Source: Aedes albopictus (Eukaryota > Arthropoda > Insecta > Diptera > Culicidae). Taken from it: a DNA stretch of 64,000 bases. The position numbers and the translations under genes are program-made. The notes under the pieces were generated by a model. It was not told where the DNA came from. It was given only the letters and a program-made list of their open reading frames with translations, and searched no databases. Of the stretch, positions 1 to 9,896 are shown one piece after another. Position 1 is the first letter of the stretch; every line of letters starts with the position of its first letter. The stretch spans positions 347,810,505-347,874,504 of the forward strand of contig NC_085137.1 of assembly GCF_035046485.1 (NCBI RefSeq), given 5' to 3'.

Positions 1-198
1 CCCTGGATCCAGGATAAAGTAGACACTCAAGCTTGGAATGTATGCTTTGTTGTGCCGATTTGGAATTTCATCAAAGCATTCTGCACTATAGCAACGCTAA
101 CATAATACAATAAAAAAGTTTCTGTTGCTTTAGCACTAACTGAAAGTAATGCGTTCTGACAAACGAGAATATAATTCAAATTGACATGATTCACAATG

Positions 199-942
199 AT
201 TCACATACATACATTTATTTGTTCAACATCACATTAAAGACAAGACATAGGGTATCGCGCCACTTGGGCGGTGGCTTCTATATTCGTCTGTTTTCCACTA
301 TAACTAAGTCTATTTTGAACCAGTTGACTTGAAATGTTGTACACGGGTAGATACTATACCTATCTCACCGCATTCCAAAAATTGTGTCAATTGGTTCAAA
401 TTTGACTGAGTTGTGGCGGAAAACAGACGAAAATAGAAGCCACCGCCCAAGTGGCGCGATTCCCTAATCAACAATAGTACGCCACAATACTCGGTTTGTG
501 GCCGCCGCTCGCCATCCTCGGCCGCGCCCAATGCTCGCCAGGTCCACCTGGTCCACCCATCGTGCTCTCTGCGCTCCATGCCTTCTTGTGCAAACCGGAT
601 CAGTAGCAAACACCAGTTTTGCAGGGTTGTTGTCCGGTATTCTTGCAACATGCCCTGTTCACCGTATCTTTCCGGCTTTGACCACCTTCTGGATGCTGGG
701 TTCGCCGTAAAGTGTAGCGAGCTCGTGGTTCATTCTTCTCCGCCACACACCGTTCTCCTGCACACCGCCGAAGATCGTCCTTAGAACACGTCGCTCGAAA
801 ACTCCGAGTGCTTGTAGGTCCTCCTCGAGCATGGTCCATGTCTCATGCCCGTAGAGGATCACCGGTCATATTAGCGTTTTGTACATGGTGCATTTGATGC
901 GTGGGTGAATCTTCTTCGACCGCAGTTTCTTCTGGAGCCCTT
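199..942 (-). pseudogene. RTE-family non-LTR fragment (C-terminal polymerase and 3' UTR)
   Basis: On the minus strand this reads as the extreme C-terminus of an RTE-type reverse transcriptase. It contains YGHETWT, LGVFERRVLRTIFGG and WRRRMNHELATLYGEPS, followed by frame-broken sequence and a 3' tail. The tail (199-249) matches the end of the related copy near 27.83-27.88 kb. The frame is broken, so it encodes nothing. It is interrupted by a MITE at 250-464 and stops abruptly at 942, where a terminal inverted repeat begins. The first 198 bases hold nothing I recognise. The family assignment rests on the motifs and on two other copies in the window. Confidence 0.85.
250..464. mobile_element. 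TA-flanked palindromic MITE (GGGTATCGCG family)
   Basis: This is a 215-bp element whose ends are inverted repeats of about 47 bp; the left end starts GGGTATCGCGCCACTTGGGC and the right end mirrors it with few changes. It is flanked by TA at 248-249 and 465-466. The related RTE copy near 27.83 kb has an uninterrupted sequence with a single TA at the same point, so insertion and target duplication are directly supported. A TA duplication fits mobilisation by a Tc1/mariner-type transposase (inference). No coding capacity. Confidence 0.92.
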
Positions 943-1065
943 AGGGGCTGTCCATAAACCACGTGGTTATTTTTTCCTGAATTTTAACCCTCCCCCCCAC
1001 CGTGGTCTAGCGTGGTTTCAGGCTGACCCCCTTCCACCCCTACATTGCTAACATTCAATTGAATA
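943..1065 (+). repeat. Terminal inverted repeat, left member (AGGGGCTGTCC)
   Basis: Begins AGGGGCTGTCCATAAACCAC and runs into a C-rich stretch. The same motif occurs inverted at 9873-9896 with three mismatches over 24 bases. It abruptly truncates the RTE fragment on its left. It could be the left end of one large interrupted DNA element or one end of an independent MITE. Confidence 0.6.
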
Positions 1066-1068
1066 CAT

Positions 1069-1985
1069 ACTAATAATACACAAAATCTGATCGCCGTTTC
1101 TTCTTCGCATTCCGTTCTGATCTTCGATACTTCTTCGACTGCTGGGTGATTTCAAAATTGCCTAGCTGATTTTCGATCGGAGTCTGCTCTTCAAAAATAA
1201 ATGATTCGGCGGGAAAGCCATAAAAATCAGGCTCCTCCTCAGACACGACTGCGGCATCTTCGTTCCCCCCTACGCTTTCTGCTATTGTGTGGTGTATTCA
1301 CTCCACGGAAAACGAAAGTCGCACCTGCTTTCCGGCGAGAATCACCAGAAACTTTGAGTTGTCGTTTGTGAGCCGTTATCAATCTGCCGCTCAGCGAAAT
1401 TCTTTAGGCTGTCAATGAAATTCTCGCTGTCAATCCTATGTATTGCCGTCTCGTCTATAGTCCTAGGGTTGGAAAAAACGTTCCTCCATCCCTCGTAAAA
1501 ACAGTCCACCCAGGTGCGTCCCATCAATGGAGTGAAATCATTGTCGCACCGAAGCACTATAAGGTACAGCTGCTGCCTTCTATTTTGGAGTTGAACTGAA
1601 ACATTTACTCTGCCTAGAACCTTCAACCTTTTGCCATCAATTACCGCCAGATTTTTGTTGCAAGATAAAAGCTTACTGTGTTTAATTGGTTTAAAAATAA
1701 TTTTTCCGAAATAACGGTCTCAGCCGACCCACAGTCAATTTCCATCTTCAAAGCAATTTTATCAACCAAAACATCAACATGGCAAGCTTCACTAACGCGA
1801 TTAATCGAGGAGATCATCATGCAGGGCGAGTCATCTTCATCATCTTCCTCCATTTGCTCCGGCTCTTCTCTTTTAAAATTTCCGCTTGAACTACCAACAG
1901 TTGCTTTCTTTGGAGAACCCAAAAACTTGATCTCTGCATGTTGTTTTCCCCTACCATCTTTTTGGCACCACTGCCTAGTTTGTTA
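1069..1985 (-). pseudogene. Ty3/gypsy-type protease and Pol tail remnant
   Basis: The minus strand encodes an acidic linker, then a retropepsin-like domain with IDCGSAETVIS (active-site Asp kept in a DCGS context rather than DTGA) and, after a frameshift near 1,640-1,680, a PLMGRTW block typical of the protease C-terminal half. Further on, a basic tail containing RRSERNAKKKRR resembles the end of a gypsy integrase. The reverse transcriptase, RNase H and catalytic integrase core that should lie between are absent, implying a large internal deletion near 1,340. The right end is cut by the CR1-like insertion; the Gag part continues at 6,782. Confidence 0.75.
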
Positions 1986-2333
1986 TTGAGTTATACCGCC
2001 GCTGTTTTATTCACGTTTTTTGCATTGTCATACCCATTCAAAACTCAATCGAACTATTCGACTGTGAATTTAAATATATGAATTCGTGTGTGATAGTGTT
2101 TGATAATCGTATTCTTCGTGTTAAACCTTATTAGAGTCTATATTGTTATTGCACTATTCATCGTTGTCATCATTATCCCGTATACAAATACCTTGCCGCA
2201 CCCCGCCCATACCGCTACTGCCTGCAAGTAACCGTTCGAATTGTTTCTTGCATACAATCCCGTCGATCGCTAGTGTTGCAGACCCGCAGGCGCATTCGTT
2301 GTTGATTCACCACCGTGATTCGTACAGAGTATT

Positions 2334-3209
2334 TTGACCACGATGACGTCGACTTGCTATTCATGCACCAACAAAATCACCGACTCGCCAGTAACTTGCC
2401 GTGGGTTCTGCCATGAGACATTTCATCGATCGTGTTGCAATATTGATTCATCTGCGTTCAACGAGGTGATGGACAACGAGCAAATTTTTTGGATGTGCAA
2501 ACCTTGTTCGGACCTTATGAATGACATCCGTATGCGAGAATCCGTTCGTGCCGCCTATGAATCCGGTCAGGAAAGCGTGCTGACTGCGCACAACGAAATA
2601 GTAGCCAATTTGAAGCAAGAGATATTGATTGAGTTGAGAAACGAAATCAAATTGAATTTTTCAAAGCTCATCAACTCTAGCTCAATGACTCCCAGGTCTT
2701 CCAAGTGCCCCGCTTCTGCTATCATCTCAACCCGTCGTCGTCGCCTCTTCAGTAAGCCAAATAAATTGCCGTCACAGCCTGTTATGCCCGGTACTTCGGA
2801 ATCCGTTTCTCCGTCAATTGGAAACATTGTTGCTACCGCTCCCATTCCAAAGTTTTGGCTATACCTTTCTCGCATCTCTCGCGATGTTACCTCCGAGCAA
2901 GTTCGAGCTCTGGTTTCGCATCGTTTGGGCACCGACGACGTTGAAGTTGTGCGGTTAGTTGCAAAAAATCGGGATGTTAGCACATTATCGTTCGTCTCCT
3001 TTAAAGTTGGGTTGAACAGCAGCGTGAAAGATAAAGCGATGTCTAATTCGACCTGGCCCAGAGGAATACTGTTTCGCGAGTTCCAGGACAATAGATCATC
3101 CCAAAATTTTTGGAAACCTCGTCTGACACCGAATCGTACCGACGTAGTTCCAGCCAACACTCCCACCAACGTTTCGTCACCGGTGGAAGAGTACCGCATG
3201 ATGGAGTAA
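2334..3209 (+). CDS. Non-LTR retrotransposon ORF1 protein with PHD-like zinc finger
   Basis: A 291-residue protein. Residues 8-58 have Cys/His spacing of a PHD finger: C8, C11, C22, C26, H31, C34, then W53, C55 and C58. A basic low-complexity middle (STRRRR) follows, and residues near 180-260 resemble the folded ORF1 domain that precedes ORF2 in CR1-group elements. ORF1 proteins bind element RNA and form the ribonucleoprotein; the PHD-like finger is known in several CR1-group families. Start chosen: the ATG at 2342 (MTSTCYSC) is an alternative to the upstream MTTM at 2334. ORF2 follows 29 bases after the stop codon. Confidence 0.85.
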   Translation: MTTMTSTCYSCTNKITDSPVTCRGFCHETFHRSCCNIDSSAFNEVMDNEQIFWMCKPCSDLMNDIRMRESVRAAYESGQESVLTAHNEIVANLKQEILIELRNEIKLNFSKLINSSSMTPRSSKCPASAIISTRRRRLFSKPNKLPSQPVMPGTSESVSPSIGNIVATAPIPKFWLYLSRISRDVTSEQVRALVSHRLGTDDVEVVRLVAKNRDVSTLSFVSFKVGLNSSVKDKAMSNSTWPRGILFREFQDNRSSQNFWKPRLTPNRTDVVPANTPTNVSSPVEEYRMME

Positions 3210-3238
3210 GGATACCACGACGCACACTAAAAAGCACT

Positions 3239-6200
3239 ATGGAGGCCTCCGCTCAGCTCGACACAGTCCCGCCTTTTGCTGCCAGCGCTCATCACAGCCG
3301 TCGTGGTCCTGCTGTCGAGTCTGTAGTTGAGGTCCTCCAGCCTGCTTTTACAGGCAAGTATGTTCAATTTCAAGCCCTCTTCCTGCCTGATCGCCATTAC
3401 GTTTCCAGACGGTGTTCTACCACGGGCACTCCTTCTCGTAAACAGTCATCGTCTAGTGGTTCATCATTTATCAACGGTGCTTCATACAATTGCTCAAGCT
3501 TATCATCGCTCAGCCCGGGACGCCCGACATCAAGCAGTATGGAAGCCCCGGATCCGCCTAGCTCAGTCGCGCCTTCTGGTTCTACGATGACCGATTACCC
3601 GCCGCCATTAACTTGTTCCTGCCATCAAAGTCGTCCCGGCCCTGAGTCTAGTGCTGGTGATGGGGTCTTCCAAGCTGCCATCGAAGGCATGTATACTATT
3701 CCTAGCGGTAATCCTCGTCCTGATGTATATTCACCTCCTAGGTCCGCACCTCGCGGGGACGATACAGCACAGCCCGCTTCAAACGTCCTCGTGTATTATC
3801 AAAATGTTGGTGGTATTAACAGCTCTGTCGCGGAATATCAGCTGGCCCTTAGCGACGGGTGCTACGACGCTTACGCTTTCACCGAGACCTGGCTGAACGA
3901 ATGCACATCATCTAGCCAGTTGTTTGACGATTCGTTTTCTGTATATCGACAAGACCGGTCACTCTTGAACAGCAACAAGATCGCCGGAGGCGGTGTTTTA
4001 TTGGCTGTGCGCTCCAGATTCAAATCCCGCTTGGTAAGTCCACCGAACAGTTCATCGGTTGAGCAATTATGGGTTGCCATTTCAACCGAAGGTGCGACCA
4101 TTTTTGTTTGCGTCGTTTACATCCCTCCCGATCGAATCAACGATGCAGGTGTGATTGAGACGCATATCAATTCACTCAATTGGGTGGTGTCGCAAATGAA
4201 ACCTAAAGACAATGTCGTCATTCTCGGAGATTTCAACTTGAGCTCGATTGCTTGGCAGTGTAGTTCTGTGGGGTTTTTCTTTCCGTGTACTACTCGCTCT
4301 TCGATGGGCCAAACATCGCGTGAGCTGCTTGACGCTTATAGCACCGCTGGACTCAGACAGATGGTTGGAGTTAAAAATGAAAACAATCGTTCAATCGACC
4401 TGTGCTTCGTTAGCGAAGAACTAGGGGTGAATTGCTCGGTTATGCAAGCACCAGATCCGCTCGTTAAAATTGGTAGACATCATCCGCCTCTGCTGTTGAA
4501 CCTTGAAGTGAATCCCTATAGATGCTTTCACGAAACCTCAGAAAGTATCGCCTATGACTTCAGTCGAGCCAATTTCGATGAAATGAATAATTTCCTGGAA
4601 CGCGTAGACTGGAATGAGATTCTTAGTGAATCCGATGCTAACCTCGCCGCTTCGACTCTGTCCGGAGTATTGCTCTATGCAATCGACCAGTTTGTTCCAG
4701 TTTCTTCTAAGCGGGAGCCTGCTAAACCGGCTTGGTCAAATGCTGCCCTCAAAAATCTCAAAAGAGCTAAACGAGCAGCTCTAAGGCGCCACTGTAAATT
4801 CCGTACGGACACCACGAGAGCATGTTATCTGGAAGCGAATACTGCATACAAGCACCTCAACGATAGGCTCCATAGCGCCCATCTAAGCCGATTACAAAGC
4901 CGGCTGAAAACTAAGCCCAAGAGCTTTTGGCGTCACGTCAACGATCAACGGAAAGAATCTGGTTTGCCGTCCACGATGACTGATGGATTGCAGGAAGCTG
5001 ATACTACCACCGCTATAGTCGACATGTTCCGTTCTCAATTCAGCAGCGTCTTCGTTAATGAGGAACTTGACCCGCAGGATGTAGCCAACGCAGCACAGAA
5101 TGTGCTCAGCTTTCCAACATCTGGAGTGCAGTTCGCTATCACCAACGATGCCGTAATTGCCGCCGGTAAAGATTTGAAGTCCTCCACCGGATGTGGTCCG
5201 GATGGCATCCCTTCACTCGTTATTAAACGTTGTATGAGCTCCCTAGCCGTGCCGCTGACTACCGTTTTCAACCTTTCCCTGGAGACCGGTATTTTCCCCA
5301 ACTGCTGGAAGCAGTCGTACGTTTTTCCCGTTTTTAAGAAAGGCTGTAAAAGAACTGTATCAAACTACAGAGGTATTGCTTCTTTGTGCGCCACATCGAA
5401 GTTGCTGGAGTTGATCGTTTTAAACCAGTTAGTCCAAGGTTACGCACATTATATATCTGAGGATCAGCACGGATTCGTTCCAAAACGATCAACGACCTCC
5501 AACCTGACGTGCTTTACGTCCTACCTGATACGCCAGTTTCAAAGCGGCCATCAAGTTGACGCCATCTATACCGACCTTTCTGCCGCCTTTGATAAAATGA
5601 ATCACCAAATCGCTTTGGCCAAATTTGACAAACTAGGCATGAACAACAACCTCCTCATCTGGCTTCGATCCTATTTGACCGGACGCAGTATGTCTGTGAA
5701 AATTGGTGACTACGTCTCTTCACCGTTCACGGTATGGTCCGGCGTTCCCCAAGGCAGTCATCTTGGACCGTTTTTATTTCTGTTGTATATGAATGATGTC
5801 AACTCTATGCTCAAATGCTTGAAACTTTCATATGCTGACGACCTGAAGCTGTATTTCGTGATCAAGCAACGTCAAGACGCAGTGTTTTTGCAACAACAGC
5901 TTGAAATTTTTGCTGCATGGTGTTCTTTAAATCGGATGTCACTAAATGCGTCGAAATGCTCTGTTATTTCATTCGGCCGTAAAAAGTCCCTTTTCCATTT
6001 TGAATACGCTTTGGAAGGTGTCCAGTTGAAGCGCGAATCGACAGTCAAGGATCTAGGAGTCCTGCTTGACTCGAAACTGACATTCAAAGACCACGTCGCC
6101 TATGTCGTGGCGAAAGCATCGTCGCAACTTGGTTTCCTCTTTCGCTTTGCCAAAAAGTTCAAGGATATTTACTGCCTGAAGACGCTGTATTGCTCAATTG

Positions 6201-6658
6201 TGCGGCCCATCCTGGAGTACTCGGCAGTCATCTGGGCCCCTTTTTACGACAACGATACTCAACGCATCGAACGAGTTCAGCGAAAATTCATTCGTTTTGC
6301 GCTACGTCATCTTAGGTGGAGGAATCCTCTAGTATTGCCTAGCTACGAGAGTCGCTGTCAGCTTATCAATTTGGAAACTCTTAGTGCAAGACGCAATGTG
6401 GCCAAAGTCAGCTTTATTGGAGATCTCCTGCAAGGTAACATCGACTGTCCCAATCTGCTTGGAATGCTGCATATTAACACTCGTCGACGTAGTCTGAGGT
6501 CTCATCCGTTCCTCAACCTTCCGTCAGCAAGCACCAATTACAGCGCTCATGAGCCTATTCGTGATATGTCTCGTCTGTTCAATACTTGTTATTCTGTATT
6601 CGATTTTAATGTGTCACGTGAGGTCAATAAGCGTAGTTTTAAGCGTGTTTTTTGTTAA
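3239..6658 (+). CDS. Non-LTR retrotransposon ORF2: endonuclease and reverse transcriptase
   Basis: About 1,139 residues from the first ATG after ORF1; the frame is open further upstream to 3110, overlapping ORF1, but without an ATG. An Ser/Thr-rich N-terminal region is followed by an apurinic-type endonuclease (YYQNVGGIN, TETWLNE, VILGDFNLSS) and a reverse transcriptase with motif A YTDLSAAFDKMNH, motif B GVPQGSHLGP and catalytic YADD. The usual SDH triad near the endonuclease end appears as GRHHPPL, so the Asp of that motif is replaced; this may impair nicking. No frameshift or internal stop is seen. It would nick the target and reverse-transcribe element RNA at the cut. Confidence 0.9.
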   Translation: MEASAQLDTVPPFAASAHHSRRGPAVESVVEVLQPAFTGKYVQFQALFLPDRHYVSRRCSTTGTPSRKQSSSSGSSFINGASYNCSSLSSLSPGRPTSSSMEAPDPPSSVAPSGSTMTDYPPPLTCSCHQSRPGPESSAGDGVFQAAIEGMYTIPSGNPRPDVYSPPRSAPRGDDTAQPASNVLVYYQNVGGINSSVAEYQLALSDGCYDAYAFTETWLNECTSSSQLFDDSFSVYRQDRSLLNSNKIAGGGVLLAVRSRFKSRLVSPPNSSSVEQLWVAISTEGATIFVCVVYIPPDRINDAGVIETHINSLNWVVSQMKPKDNVVILGDFNLSSIAWQCSSVGFFFPCTTRSSMGQTSRELLDAYSTAGLRQMVGVKNENNRSIDLCFVSEELGVNCSVMQAPDPLVKIGRHHPPLLLNLEVNPYRCFHETSESIAYDFSRANFDEMNNFLERVDWNEILSESDANLAASTLSGVLLYAIDQFVPVSSKREPAKPAWSNAALKNLKRAKRAALRRHCKFRTDTTRACYLEANTAYKHLNDRLHSAHLSRLQSRLKTKPKSFWRHVNDQRKESGLPSTMTDGLQEADTTTAIVDMFRSQFSSVFVNEELDPQDVANAAQNVLSFPTSGVQFAITNDAVIAAGKDLKSSTGCGPDGIPSLVIKRCMSSLAVPLTTVFNLSLETGIFPNCWKQSYVFPVFKKGCKRTVSNYRGIASLCATSKLLELIVLNQLVQGYAHYISEDQHGFVPKRSTTSNLTCFTSYLIRQFQSGHQVDAIYTDLSAAFDKMNHQIALAKFDKLGMNNNLLIWLRSYLTGRSMSVKIGDYVSSPFTVWSGVPQGSHLGPFLFLLYMNDVNSMLKCLKLSYADDLKLYFVIKQRQDAVFLQQQLEIFAAWCSLNRMSLNASKCSVISFGRKKSLFHFEYALEGVQLKRESTVKDLGVLLDSKLTFKDHVAYVVAKASSQLGFLFRFAKKFKDIYCLKTLYCSIVRPILEYSAVIWAPFYDNDTQRIERVQRKFIRFALRHLRWRNPLVLPSYESRCQLINLETLSARRNVAKVSFIGDLLQGNIDCPNLLGMLHINTRRRSLRSHPFLNLPSASTNYSAHEPIRDMSRLFNTCYSVFDFNVSREVNKRSFKRVFC

Positions 6659-6731
6659 TGTTTAGCTGTAATTTTGTAGTTGTATTACTTGTGTCATTGG
6701 GGTGAAAATTTGACCTGTTGACTTTATATGT

Positions 6732-6732
6732 A

Positions 6733-6782
<50 letters not shown>
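6732..6782 (+). repeat. (TAAA)n tail of the CR1-like element
   Basis: About a dozen perfect tandem TAAA units ending the element. It acts as the 3' terminus used in target-primed reverse transcription. Reading through it on the minus strand gives a meaningless Leu/Phe/Ile/Tyr repeat in some ORFs. Confidence 0.95.
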
Positions 6783-6783
<1 letters not shown>

Positions 6784-7468
6784 CAAAACTTCCTCGTGTG
6801 ACCTCTTTTCTTACAGAAGGAATATGAGTAAGAGCGCTTATCTTCGTCGTATTTCCGGTCACCATATCTGTCCGTCCTATTTCTCGGTGAAAATGATACA
6901 CTGCGGTTGCCGCTTTTACTTCTGCCTCTGTATCTTTGTTTTGAACGGGACCTGACTTCTTTCCTACCTAGCCGTGCAATTATCGAAGTATTATGATCGT
7001 CATCCTTCAAGACACTCGTCCTGTTGTTAGAAACAGGACGCGTTTTTGAATGTCTCGGTTGTAAACTCCAATTACCAGAAGGTCACGTATTGCCCTGTCT
7101 TTGAAATTACCAAAATTGCATTGTTCTGCCAAAACCTTCACCGCGATTACAAAGTCCTCTGATTTTTCGTGTTTCCCTTGTCTTCGACTCCAGAACTTGT
7201 AGCTGTGAATCACTTCTGAATCACATTTGTCAAACCTTTTCTTTAAAGCATCCGTCATTTGCTGGTAAGATAATGCTTTAACATCTTGACCAGGGAATAG
7301 TTTCTTGATCTCTGAGAAAACCGTTACGCCGCAAACGGCCAAAAAAGATGTTTTATAGCGTTCTTCTGGCACATTATTATTAATGAAAACATACTCAAGT
7401 TGTTCAATATATTGGACAAAAGGGATTGAATTTGGAAGGTAAGGCTCTACTGTCGTTGTCACCGACAT
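6782..7468 (-). pseudogene. Ty3/gypsy-type Gag remnant with zinc knuckle
   Basis: The minus strand starts MSVTTTVEPYLPN and carries a capsid-like region: YKTSFLAVCG, FSEIKKLFPG, LKKRFDKCDSEV, EDFVIAVKVLAEQCNFGNFKDRAIRDLLV. This matches the Gag family of K02A2.6-like gypsy polyproteins. A frame break near 7,010 leads into an Arg/Ser-rich segment and a zinc knuckle whose first Cys is replaced by Tyr (YSFCKKRGHTRKFC). It is then cut by the CR1-like insertion and resumes as the protease remnant at 1,985. Dead as a polyprotein. No flanking LTR was found. Confidence 0.8.
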
Positions 7469-8427
7469 TCTTTATTGCAAATAGAAATAAAAACGAGCAC
7501 AAAAAAAAAACAAATGCCAAGCTCAAATGAAAATATTTATGACGAAAAAACAAAAGAACATACCTTAGTCACCGATGTACTGCACCTTAACAAAACGTCG
7601 ATGATCTCAAGCCGTGTCGACTAGGTTTATCCAATTCAACAGCAACCAAATACCGCAGCACCCGTCACCAGCAGCCAAACCAGCGTTGCACACCACCAGC
7701 AGGAAAATATCCAGACGACACTAATTTCCAATTAGAATCAGCTGATCGTACTTTGCCGGTAGTCGATGAAACTCCGTTGATGGAAACAAACGACAGCACT
7801 CTGCGATGAAATATTTCAATTCTCACTATTCACTGTGCGATGGTGTTGTAATGGCTGGAACCCTTTAACAGGTAACTCACTGCTCAAACTTGGAAAAATC
7901 TATGGCTCTCACACATGCAAAGAAGCCCTCAAGAACGAGCGATGTGAGTGATCGATGGAGCTGGCGCTTTCATCAACTGCCTGATGGGGTGGCACTCTTT
8001 GGCTACACAGAGACAAAGGAAAAAATAAAATGGTGTAATGTGCCCGCCAAACCAAAAATATCGCTATCAAAATCAAAAATAATCTGCGCTCAAACAAATT
8101 TCTCTAGCGATTTCTATGAAAGCCAGTATTAAAACTGTTGATTATTGCACTTTTTTCACTATGCTGCGACGCGCTGCTCACAAATGGTAATAAATAGCAC
8201 AATGCAGCTTTTCTTCTAAGAGAAAAAAAAACACACACACACACACACAAAAGCTGCGAACAAAAGATGCGCACCAAAGAATGTAGGATGCAAATTACAA
8301 AATGGGAATCTCCTAGCACAACCCAAGATAAATGCACTTAAATTTTCACTATAGTTGTGATGCTAGCGCGAAATTAAATTCCTTCACGATTTTTACGAAA
8401 TTTCACTCGCGAAACTCCACTTACGTA
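7469..8427 (-). other. Leader-like sequence upstream of the Gag remnant
   Basis: No ORF is supported here. On the minus strand a GGTATGTTC donor-like site (about 7560-7568) lies about 90 bases before the Gag ATG, and a pyrimidine/AT-rich stretch ending in AAAG just precedes that ATG, so a small leader intron is possible. A (CA)n tract lies at 8231-8249. This is either the retroelement's 5' UTR or a host promoter that captured the Gag remnant; I cannot tell which. No LTR ends were seen. Confidence 0.35.
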
Positions 8428-8642
8428 GGGTATGTGTTCCATCAGTAATCTCACGTTCCCGTATTCATCCTATTCGAAAACAAGCGATTACGGCACCGAT
8501 TGATTCCGTTCTTTTTGTTTTCATGGGTGCTCACTTCTAACAAAAAATACAAAAATAAGAAACAAAACAAACAGCGCTTCATTCCATTGTTTTTCATAGG
8601 ATGAAAATGGGAGCCACATGCTTAATAAGGGAACCAATACCC
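8428..8642. mobile_element. TA-flanked MITE, copy 1 (GGGTATGTG family)
   Basis: 215 bp, starting GGGTATGTGTTCCATCAG and ending with the inverted relative CCAATACCC, flanked by TA at 8426-8427 and 8643-8644. A second copy of exactly the same length lies at 16347-16561. No coding capacity; probably mobilised by a Tc1/mariner-type transposase. Confidence 0.9.
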
Positions 8643-8704
8643 TACTTACTCCTCGTCGCCAGCTGAAATAACTTCAATCTAAAGCTTAGTTTCTTGTTGC
8701 CAAG

Positions 8705-8945
8705 TAGAGCGCTCAAGTAAAATTCCACCTTTTTCCGCAAGTAATTTTGACAACTGATCCAGTATGGGGAGAAACGTTACTTTTCCTTACGGAATAATAG
8801 CGCGGACTATTTTTCCGCAAGGAAAAGTGACAGCTCCATTTGATTCGCACGGGAGGTGTTACGAGTGTTACACTTTTTTCCTTACTTGCCATCTGCGAAC
8901 AGCTCAAGTAATTTTGAAGCGGAATCATTACTTGATCATTACTTG
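8705..8945. mobile_element. Small fold-back element
   Basis: An imperfect palindrome centred near 8,803. The core (about 8,778-8,827) pairs TTTTCCTTACGGAATAATAG with its near-complement, and the ends carry TCAAGTAA-type inverted motifs. Noncoding; the exact termini are uncertain. Confidence 0.6.
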
Positions 8946-9872
8946 ACCTATCTTTTTGCACAGTACGTACCAGGTGGAAACTAGCCATAAGACAAAGCGG
9001 ACAAAAGGGGCGGACTATGACCACCATGACCACCTGAGATACCGTGATAGTTCAGTGGCAGTAGAGATAGGTCAGAGTTGTCTCGAGTATAAAACGTAAC
9101 TGAAGCTTTATTCAAGTCCATCCACAACTGTTAGTAATATTCCCTTTTTCTTTCTGAGCGCAATGTTCTCTTTCTCTCTGCTCAGCAACCTTGCTCATAA
9201 CACCCCTATGTATGGATCGCATCACCGACCCAACGGTGACTCCCAGATCTCCCATCCTTTCCGTCTAACAAATACCCCAGTCCGTGCGTTGTGGGGATGC
9301 AGAGGTGATCTCGGTCTTTGGTAGCAACAACCAGCACACTCTAACATTCCTTTCCCTTCCCAACTGACTATAAGGACGTGGCCGGCGCCGTTATTGATCA
9401 AAAATGTATGGCTGCTTAAATTGCACTTTGAGAATAAGTGGAGTGCCCCAGCCCTTATTCATTTGGATCTCAGTGCAATTGTTACCAGCTCAGATCAATC
9501 ACGGAGGAGCATTTATAGTCAGACGCTAATGCAGAGTACAAAAAGCGTGCTTGTGGTGGTAGACAACCGCGCGAATGACGGAAGGCAAAACTGCACTTAA
9601 TGTCTTTACTCTCAATGCTCGACCTTTCCCCAATTGATTTTTTTACTAAGATACAGGTGGTTTGTTTGTACGGACTTTAAATGGACAACACAATTTTTCA
9701 TGCTGGGGACAGGAAAAATCAACTTAGTCAGTCGAATAAAAATTGAGTATATGCTTTTGGAACAGAAAGGAAATACAATATACCACATTAAAAACCCACG
9801 TCGCAAACCCTTCCCCCCCCCCCCCGCCGGTGGCTTTTCGTGATCTTTCGGCAGACCCATCCCCCCTACTGG
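8946..9872. other. Unassigned spacer with low-complexity tracts
   Basis: No gene is supported. The stretch 9,030-9,600 looks like part of a dispersed element (TATAAAACG-like promoter sequence near 9,090, pyrimidine-rich tracts), but I cannot name it. A run of 13 C bases lies near 9,811-9,823. Confidence 0.4.
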
Positions 9873-9896
9873 CCACGTGGTTTATGGATGGCCCCT
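9873..9896 (-). repeat. Terminal inverted repeat, right member (AGGGGCCATCC)
   Basis: Inverted copy of the motif at 943. Read on the minus strand it begins AGGGGCCATCCATAAACCAC. It abuts a truncated fold-back arm at 9,897. See the left member for interpretation. Confidence 0.6.

Larger units (their letters stand above)
1986..6781 (+). mobile_element. CR1/Jockey-group non-LTR retrotransposon, nearly complete
   Basis: About 4.8 kb with a 5' leader (1986-2333), two ORFs and a short 3' UTR ending in a run of TAAA units. It splits the Gag/protease remnant: the zinc-knuckle reading on the right side resumes on the left side if the element is removed, with only about two or three ambiguous bases (TA/TTA) at the junction. 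Both ORFs are open, so it may be recent. Clade placement (CR1-like, as in mosquito T1/Q) rests on the PHD-type ORF1, the polymerase motifs and the microsatellite-like tail; a phylogeny would be needed to separate CR1 from other Jockey-group clades. Confidence 0.88.

Noticed and set aside
8231..8249. (CA)n tract as a Z-DNA regulatory element
   Set aside because: An ordinary short microsatellite with no other regulatory evidence.
7890..8337. Short ORFs on both strands upstream of Gag as host coding exons
   Set aside because: They look like leader or UTR sequence; low complexity and no domain.
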